A DNA stretch of 64,000 nucleotides from the NCBI GenBank assembly GCA_022494885.1, contig JAGVSM010003721.1:1-64000 (forward strand), in the 5' to 3' direction. Shown in pieces: positions 57,680 through 64,000 of the stretch. The notes below the pieces were generated by a model that did not search any database, was not told the origin of the DNA, and was given only the letters and a program-made list of their open reading frames with translations. Position numbers and translations under genes: made by a program. The stretch comes from Micrasema longulum. Lineage: Eukaryota; Arthropoda; Insecta; Trichoptera; Brachycentridae. Each line of letters begins with the position of its first letter. Within the stretch, counting starts at the first letter, position 1.

Positions 57680-58895
57680 ATCAATATACGCCACATTTGA
57701 TTTAACTTTGCAGTTTCCTTTGCACCATCGTGTGCGAACAAGGGTTTGATATTGATGACGAGTGTGTCTAATTATAATTTGAACCTTTCACGCATTGACA
57801 CTACCAAGTTTAATAATTTTATTTTTCTATTCAGTGATCCTTGGAACATTTCTGTATTTTGCGGTAATAACCGTTTAAAATTTATTAATTCACGAATGTA
57901 AAATATAAATAATCTTTTTTTATTATTTGGTGCTAGACACTTGTAACCGGTGACCCATGATATTTTAGACTTGGATCCGCTGCGTTCTGAGACAATGATG
58001 GCTTACTAATGATTTGATAGTCAGTTACACACTCGATGTATTAATGATTAGTTATATTCTAATTAATGTTACATTTTGTCGATGAAGATGTCTGTCACGG
58101 TTTTAGATCATGAAATGATCTCGACATTTAACTCTTGACTTGACTTGACACGTAAATATTAAAGATTGACAGGTATTTCAACAGAGATGAAGAACCTGTT
58201 TGAGCAAGAAATTTGAGTGGTAGACATTTACTGTAGCGTCTATGACCTGTCATTGTGCTGATTTAAGTTATTTTTAAATTCTACGTACTACTTACTAATG
58301 AATAATGAACGTACAACGTCCAGTACAAGTTGGGTCCAATAATGTTAGTACGTACTTGTAAACAAGAAATAATGATATATTGGTAATTGGTTGTTACATT
58401 GATATTAATGATCCTCTCATTTGTCTTAGTTTATTTTAAATATATTGTGCCATGAATAAGTTTTTTATGATCTGTCTTCAGTATCAGTATCATGACTCGG
58501 CGTGCTAGAACCGGCTGCATGCTTCGGCTCAATAGTGCTGTTTATATTATATAATACTGTAATGGTGGTAAAAGTATTCTCATCGCTTCTCAATACCATT
58601 GAGTTCACATTATGCTACTTAAAGACTTTAAACTACTTTATTACGTGACGTACTCACAATTCACGCTCTTATATATGCTACGTAATATGTGAATAATATT
58701 TTTTGTATACGTAATTCATTAATTTATATCTGCAAGTAACGCATTTATAATATAACTTACGAATTCGTTACTTATAGTATTTAATTGCCCAGAAATTGTA
58801 CAATTAGTACGGTTTCATGCACCACAAAGACATACACGGCAATAAATGTTGTTTCCGGAAGAAAACTGTTACTTTAATGTTATAAATTGGTTGGC
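57680..58895. other. No gene recognised
   Basis: No motif or shared repeat seen. Confidence 0.4.
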
Positions 58896-58900
58896 AATTA

Positions 58901-59155
58901 TTGGTAATAAATTTGAGAATATTAGAATTATTTAAAAGTAAGAATAAATTAAATAATTTCGACCAAAAACCCGTACAGCGTAAGGAATTGTTGGACCATA
59001 AGAAGGAATTAGAAACTAGAAAAGCTAATGGCGATCAAAACCCTACCATAAAGTATAATTACTCTTCCCCAAAGATTGTCAATACCCTTCCAAAAAACTA
59101 TACAAAAAACTACAATAAATCCATATTATCAAAAAGTTCGAGGCATAAAAACTAA
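58901..59155 (+). mobile_element. LINE-E ORF1 C-terminal fragment
   Basis: The plus frame reads VQRKELLDHKKELETRKANG, DQNPTIKYNYSSPKIV and a basic tail before a TAA. A charged segment followed by LTIKYxxGxPKIV is the usual end of the first ORF of CR1/Jockey-like elements, and the endonuclease of ORF2 starts in another frame within 30 bases. The 5' end is not defined; codons before about 58960 may be flank. Confidence 0.6.
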
Positions 59156-59420
59156 ATTGGATTTGCTAGCGACCACAATTCCTAGATTAAATTATGATAT
59201 AGTGATTCTTACAGAAACATGAAGTCGTCAGAACTTAGTTTCCATAATTATAATATTTATCGCCTTGATCGTAATAATTAACACAAGTAAGAAGTCTAGA
59301 GGAGGAGGTTTATTAATTTGTATAACTGTTGATATTTTTAGTACAAGTGATTCGCAAATCAAAAGATGTCTCGTAACGATTTTTTTTAACCTTAAAATGT
59401 CCTTAATTATATTTAGAAAG
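59127..59420 (+). mobile_element. LINE-E endonuclease N-terminal fragment
   Basis: It overlaps the ORF1 end in a different frame and reads YQKVRGIKTKLDLLATTIPR, YDIVILTET, then (next frame) ELSFHNYNIYRLDRNN and SRGGGLLI. These are the first conserved blocks of the apurinic-type endonuclease: the QNVRG Asn is Lys here, the catalytic Glu of TET is present, and the following Trp is a stop (TGA). Similarity ends near 59420, so the rest of ORF2 is missing. This is a 5' segment of an element, unusual next to the many 3' ends. Confidence 0.75.
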
Positions 59421-59429
59421 TTTAAATAT

Positions 59430-60460
59430 ATTCAATTAAACACTTTTTAAAAATACCTTTATAGTAAAATATTCTTTACCCCAACGACGTTTGTTATCAC
59501 AGTCGATATTCGATCGATTTTTTACACGTTTTTTTGTACTTGTATAAAAATCTAGTTTGAAAATTGAGATAAAGTTGCCAGACTTGTTGCTGACGATGAT
59601 TCGGAAGATGATTAGAGCACTTTTGGTCATCGAATATAATATTGCGAGAGTTCACATACTCTTTAGAAATAGTATCTAGTTGTCAGTGATCTGATAAGTA
59701 TCGAGAAAAGCTGCACTGTGGCGTGGGTAGTGTGAGACAGCCTGTTGCCTGTTGGTTTATTATCGTTTGATGTGACGATAAATGACATTTATTCAATAAG
59801 ATAAGTGCATACGCAGAATCGAAGAATGTTGCCGATTCTCGCGTGCGAAATAATATCATACTACCCACTCGGTGACGTCACTATCACGTCCCTCTTTCTA
59901 CTTTCTGTGGGAGATCTTCGCCTAATTGCGTTCGCGGTATTCGAAAACAATTGCTCGCTTTTACGTCATTATTCGCGGGACATTTATTAATCTCACACCT
60001 GCGGCAATTCAGGAAATATACACTGGCCTTAATAAAACGAATATATTATTATCTATCTCGTGTTGTATATTCGTGTTTTCCTGTACATTATAATAATGGA
60101 TGCGTTAAGTGTGACATAATATTTATAAGAATGCCGTTCTCTTGCCGAGTCGAGTGTCACGCAGGACCCAGGAGGCGATGTCTTAAAATACATTTACCAT
60201 TTGTGTAGGCGGTATTGAGAAACAAAACATAAAAATCAATGAGGTTGGTAATGAGATAAATAAAATTAAGAATAATGAATGGGACAGCGTCACGTTTATA
60301 AACATCGCTTCAAGCTCGCAATGCTACTAATAGTGCGTACATAATGTGATTATAGTGTCTTTGCCTTATAAAAACATTATGCCTATTTAATCAACGAACA
60401 CGAAATGACTCTTACACAAATTAAGAAATATTAGAATCTAATCTCCTTTAAATGTTATGC
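59430..60460. other. No gene recognised
   Basis: Frames at 59683-60208 on both strands show no motif. Confidence 0.4.
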
Positions 60461-60465
60461 ACCGA

Positions 60466-60854
60466 ATGAGGAAGTTCATTGCTTAAATTATTTCTTACGC
60501 GCGGTAAAAATTAGAGCATTAATTGTACGGCGAAGTTTCTCGAAAATAAATGAAAAAAATATAAAAATGGTTATAGTAAAAATGAACTACTTTGAATGAC
60601 ATCACGAGTTCTTGCGAATCAACCAATGCTAGAGTGTTGTGATAGATTTCCGGTTTATAGGAAGCCAATTCACCAATCAGCAGAACTCACCGAAGAGAGC
60701 TGGTGACTTCACACGTGAAGTAATTTCAAAATTACAAGACTTTAAAAAATCACAGCTCTGATAAAACGGTACACAAAAATATACATAAAACATTTTGGCT
60801 CAATTTGATAGTCTATTAACAAATGTTTTTTTTTAAACCACTGAACTTACTCAT
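60466..60854 (+). mobile_element. MITE-C copy with clear inverted ends
   Basis: A 389-bp unit from ATGAGGAAGTTCATTG to ACTGAACTTACTCAT; the two ends are inverted with one mismatch. Internal blocks GCGGTAAAAATTAGAGC, GAATGACATCACGAG, TTCACCAATCAGCAGAACT, GACTTCACACGTGAAGT and ATAGTCTATTAACAAAT align with 31615-32020. It is non-coding and gives the best view of the family termini. Confidence 0.8.
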
Positions 60855-61162
60855 TGGGCCCAACTTTCGTAGATTAAAAAAAGCTGTTAAATTTGTGTTA
60901 TGGATATAGATTAGAGTTGGCAGATAAAGTAATGTTGATTAAGATGTTCTGCAGATCTAATTCTCGCTACAATACATTGTATCACACCAAACAATTATCT
61001 ATACAGTAAAATAATTTGGTTGCTACTGTCCATTAAACTGTGTTTGATATTTGTGTCGTGATTTTCGTGCTCCAATTTTTATTTATTACCGTCATAAAAC
61101 ATAATAAAGTGAGTCCCATCGTCCTGAAGCATAAACAATAATTGTGATCTTCGCGCTCTAAC

Positions 61163-61200
61163 TATATAACGCAGAACCCGTTCGTACCGGAGGCGGGGGG
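61163..61200 (+). promoter_or_regulatory. Possible TATA promoter
   Basis: TATATAAC (61163-61170) precedes a GC-rich stretch (GGAGGCGGGGGGGCTACGCA) and a repeated ACAGTCACAGACGCAG. No initiator at the expected distance and no downstream exon, so this is a weak call. Confidence 0.2.
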
Positions 61201-61671
61201 GCTACGCACTAGGCACTAGTCACAGTCACAGACGCAGATCTTGCGCAGAATGCACCGACCAGCCACCAGCTACCAGCCGCCAGTTACCAACCTGTACATT
61301 GTATAACAGCGCATGTTCCCGACAATCGGAAGAAATCGAAACTGAATTGTGATTACAGCCTCGTGACATAATGTCTGTTCAGGCACTCGCCGAGTACAGA
61401 GTGTCGACAATGCGACTAACCTAGCATCAGTACTTATGCCAGCATTGCTTTTAGGCACTAACTGGTGCCAGACAGGAACCTGCGGCATTTAAAAAAAAAA
61501 TCTTTAGTTGAACAGCCAACAGCTGTATTTATCTTATATATAAAACAAAACAAATTACAAATAATCTTTCTCGGAATAGTACGCGTTTTTGATCATTTTT
61601 GTTTGCGTAAGCTTAAGTTTTCGCCGGTTGAAGATACACAATATGTATTATAGATAATATATTTAATACCA

Positions 61672-62351
61672 GCAGACCCGACAGACGTTGTCCTGCCCGA
61701 ACGTTGGCAAAATACTTTTCATTGATACGTAGGTAGCTAGGTACTTGATTGTGATTGATTTCCAAAACTAAAAATTGTTTATATTCAAATATTGAATTCA
61801 AGTAGGTACCTAGGTACTTGTTTATGGTTGATTTCCGAAACATAAAATAAATATTTTTTCAAATATGGCATTCATTCTTTTTGCAAACGTCAAACTTCGG
61901 TCGTCTCACAAACAAAGGGATGTACTTATGTAGGAATACGATTTTTAAAAATGAATTGAATTTAATATTATTTTAGTGTTACCAAAAATCCAATAAAAAG
62001 ACATAAATGGGTAGAAATTATAAGGAATTTAAGGAAAGAATCTGATTGAGATCCACAAAAAACAAATGCTGTTTGTAAACATTTAAAAACAAACTTTTTT
62101 ATATACATAAAACAACATCTTTCCATTTTTTCGCAATTGCATTCTCCTCGAATGCAAATCTGGTAGATCGATGAATAAAACATTTATGCTCCCAACTTCT
62201 TTTTTACGTATTCGATTGAAGATTTTAATATCTACTAACACGCACAGCGCAAAGATCTATATTTTTCTGAAAACCGCACGTAAATCGGTTAAGCCGTTTA
62301 GGAGGAGTACGGTGACATCACACGTACAGAGGAATTATATATATAAAGATG
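61672..62351 (+). mobile_element. Decayed dispersed repeat with CAGACGTTGTCC start
   Basis: CAGACCCGACAGACGTTGTC at the left and AAATCGGTTAAGCCGTTTAG with GAGGAGTACGGTGACATCAC and a TATATATAAAGAT end at the right are two widespread insect repeat motifs that I remember as the two ends of RTE-like or related non-autonomous elements. Their order and 680-bp spacing fit one element. Its interior is unrecognisable. Confidence 0.5.
61729..61874. repeat. Diverged tandem duplication, 73-bp unit
   Basis: GTAGGTAGCTAGGTACTTGA (61729) and GTAGGTACCTAGGTACTTGT (61802) start two consecutive units that stay alignable through GATTTCC(A/G)AAAC and ATTCAAATATTG / TTTCAAATATGG. Roughly 75 percent alike by eye. 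Confidence 0.7.
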
Positions 62352-62359
62352 TATCGAAG

Positions 62360-63560
62360 TACTTTTTTTTTAAATTGAGTTTTTTAACCTTTGAAATACG
62401 TTTTAAAATATGTTATAATCAGCCTGTATTGAATTTGTGCGTAATACCTGTGTATCATAATCCACGGCTGCACTAAAACAAAAATTACGCATTTTTCCAC
62501 AATACGTGGTATGCAATTTAAAATTGTGTAAAAATGTTTTTATCGCGTCTTTGCAGTGAAAACTATTAGAAAGACTTCGACATTTTAAATGCTTCTCGTG
62601 TGTCCGTATATCGATATCATTTAGTGTTTAAAATATTGAGTGAGTGAGTAAAGCTGAAATAAAAACTCAAACCGAATCACGAACATCCCTAAAATAATAG
62701 TTGGGGGGCATGGATCGAATGACAACATTAGAAGAAAGAACCTACGAGTATTTACTGAAAATAATTACAAAGCGTTTTTTTTTAGATATTTTTTTACACA
62801 GAGTATTTCTATGCAAGTTACGGGTTCGATGAACATTTAATACTCATTAAAAAACCCACATGGATTAATTCATTAGTTTAATGATATCGTGGCGTGCTGT
62901 GTGCGGTTCAGAGTAAATGTTTACCGAATAAACTTACATTATAATTCCAAAATAATCAACGAACCTTTTACAAAAGTAACACGTCACCCATATTTAGTAA
63001 AGACAAAGACCCACCACCCTTGTTTAGTCGAATATAGAACCTTTATTGTCTCCCTTACGGGGTAAACAAGTGTTCTATTATATTCCCGTCCCCTTCCACG
63101 AATTGGGATCCTAGCGCAATGTTTTATATTTTCGTTCATACTTTTGAAGGGTAAAATACACATTTGATTTAATAGCATAATTATACATTTTTACAATTTA
63201 AAAAAATTTCACTTGTTATCTTTTTACTAAAACTAAAATCCCACCAAGCCACTTTTTGTAGCTTGTTGGTGAAGATTATATTTATACTGACTTAATAATA
63301 TTATTTACATTTATAAAAACAATGAATTACATATAAAAATTAACAGCCGGAAAGATCAGAATAAACATGTTTATACAAATAATAATATATAAATTTATTT
63401 AAATACAAGAAAATACATGAAAAAATAAAATATTTATACCTAAGCTACTTTGTAGAACGTTTCTGAGTATTTAGCACAGGAGTCACAGAATATTCGTTCG
63501 TATCTATGTATCTACTATTGAAAACGAGAGCGAAACACGATTTTGATATAATTAAACATT
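62360..63560. other. No gene recognised
   Basis: AT-rich. The minus frame 62984-63178 shows no motif. Confidence 0.4.
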
Positions 63561-63564
63561 TTAT

Positions 63565-63753
63565 TTTTTATTTTATTTATTTATTTTTGCACCACAACAG
63601 GCCAGGAGACTCAATTAAAGTGGTGAATTACATCACAGAACACCCAGGCTTGAGAAAAATCACATTTTAATGTTTGTGTTCTCACCGGGAATCGAACCCA
63701 GAACCTTTCGTGTGTGAGTCAAGCGTCTTGACCACTACACCACGGAGGCCGCC
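63565..63753 (-). mobile_element. SINE-A, essentially full length
   Basis: On the minus strand: GGCGGCCTCCGTGGTGTAGT, GGTTCTGGGTTCGATTCCCG, then CTCAAGCCTGGGTGTTCTGT, TGGCCTGTTGTGGTGC and an AAAT-repeat tail. It differs from the 16501-16686 copy at only a few positions, so the two are probably recent. The flanks AATTACATTT and AATTAAACATTT may be a decayed target duplication. Confidence 0.9.
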
Positions 63754-64000
63754 AATTACATTTAAGAGGTGTTAAATTATTCCCGCAACTAATGTTTGAT
63801 TGTTAAAGCTTGTTCGCTTCGTCAGCAGAGCCGTGGAAACCGAACGCAAAATTGTCTTATTTTATAAAATTGATTGTATTTGTTTTTTTGTAGATAACTT
63901 TGTAGATTATTGAAAGCAATTAAAAAGAATAATTGCTATTGATCATTTTGATGCAATGTATGAATCAAAGTTATTGGTTTAGTTTTACTGATTCTTAATT

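Overview
This window looks like non-genic nuclear DNA of an insect. It is AT-rich, every long reading frame that I can interpret is a decayed piece of a transposable element or of a multi-copy repeat-like protein family, and there are many tRNA-derived SINEs and small inverted-repeat elements. Frequent motifs such as TAGGTACCTA and ATACGAGTAT are reminiscent of Lepidoptera, but I cannot fix the order. I find no intact host gene, rRNA gene or functional tRNA gene. A few GC-richer islands (around 24.3, 29.2, 47.7, 48.6, 51.6, 56.4 and 61.2 kb) could be exons or promoters, but none is convincing.

Non-LTR retrotransposons, always truncated: LINE-A (a CR1/Jockey-like element) has a large copy with RT motifs at 19262-20711, further copies at 7262-7850 and 41426-41995, and bare 3' ends at 22998-23140, 27800-27872 and 54351-54420. 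LINE-B occurs at 22650-23460, 37365-38450 and 42352-42500, LINE-C at 8290-8850, RTE-like LINE-D at 40795-41306 and 49800-50178, another LINE 3' end at 32947-33149, an ORF1/endonuclease junction at 58901-59420, and two more C-terminal pieces at 44468-44713 and 46324-46640.

SINEs: four tRNA-headed families, called here SINE-A (2917, 16501, 63565), SINE-B (7895, 27698, 35517, 40176, 42178, 54073, 57629), SINE-C (10487, 24665, 29829, 31470, 44222) and SINE-D (54623). DNA transposon derivatives: a pogo-like element with a PHD-like zinc-finger remnant (32417-33674) and about ten families of foldback or TIR elements, several in two to four copies.

The layout is strongly nested. A LINE-A 3' end sits inside LINE-B (22998-23140), a 526-bp palindromic element sits inside another LINE-B with a 4-bp ATAT duplication (37800-38325), a 454-bp element with 110-bp near-perfect arms sits inside a SINE-C with a 5-bp CCAGG duplication (24694-25147), and a LINE 3' end sits inside the pogo-like element with a 10-bp duplication (32947-33149). 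Two relics (4481-4955 and 45702-45995) appear to be differently deleted copies of one uncharacterised insect multi-copy protein family. Family names and superfamily assignments are my own reading of motifs; no database was searched.
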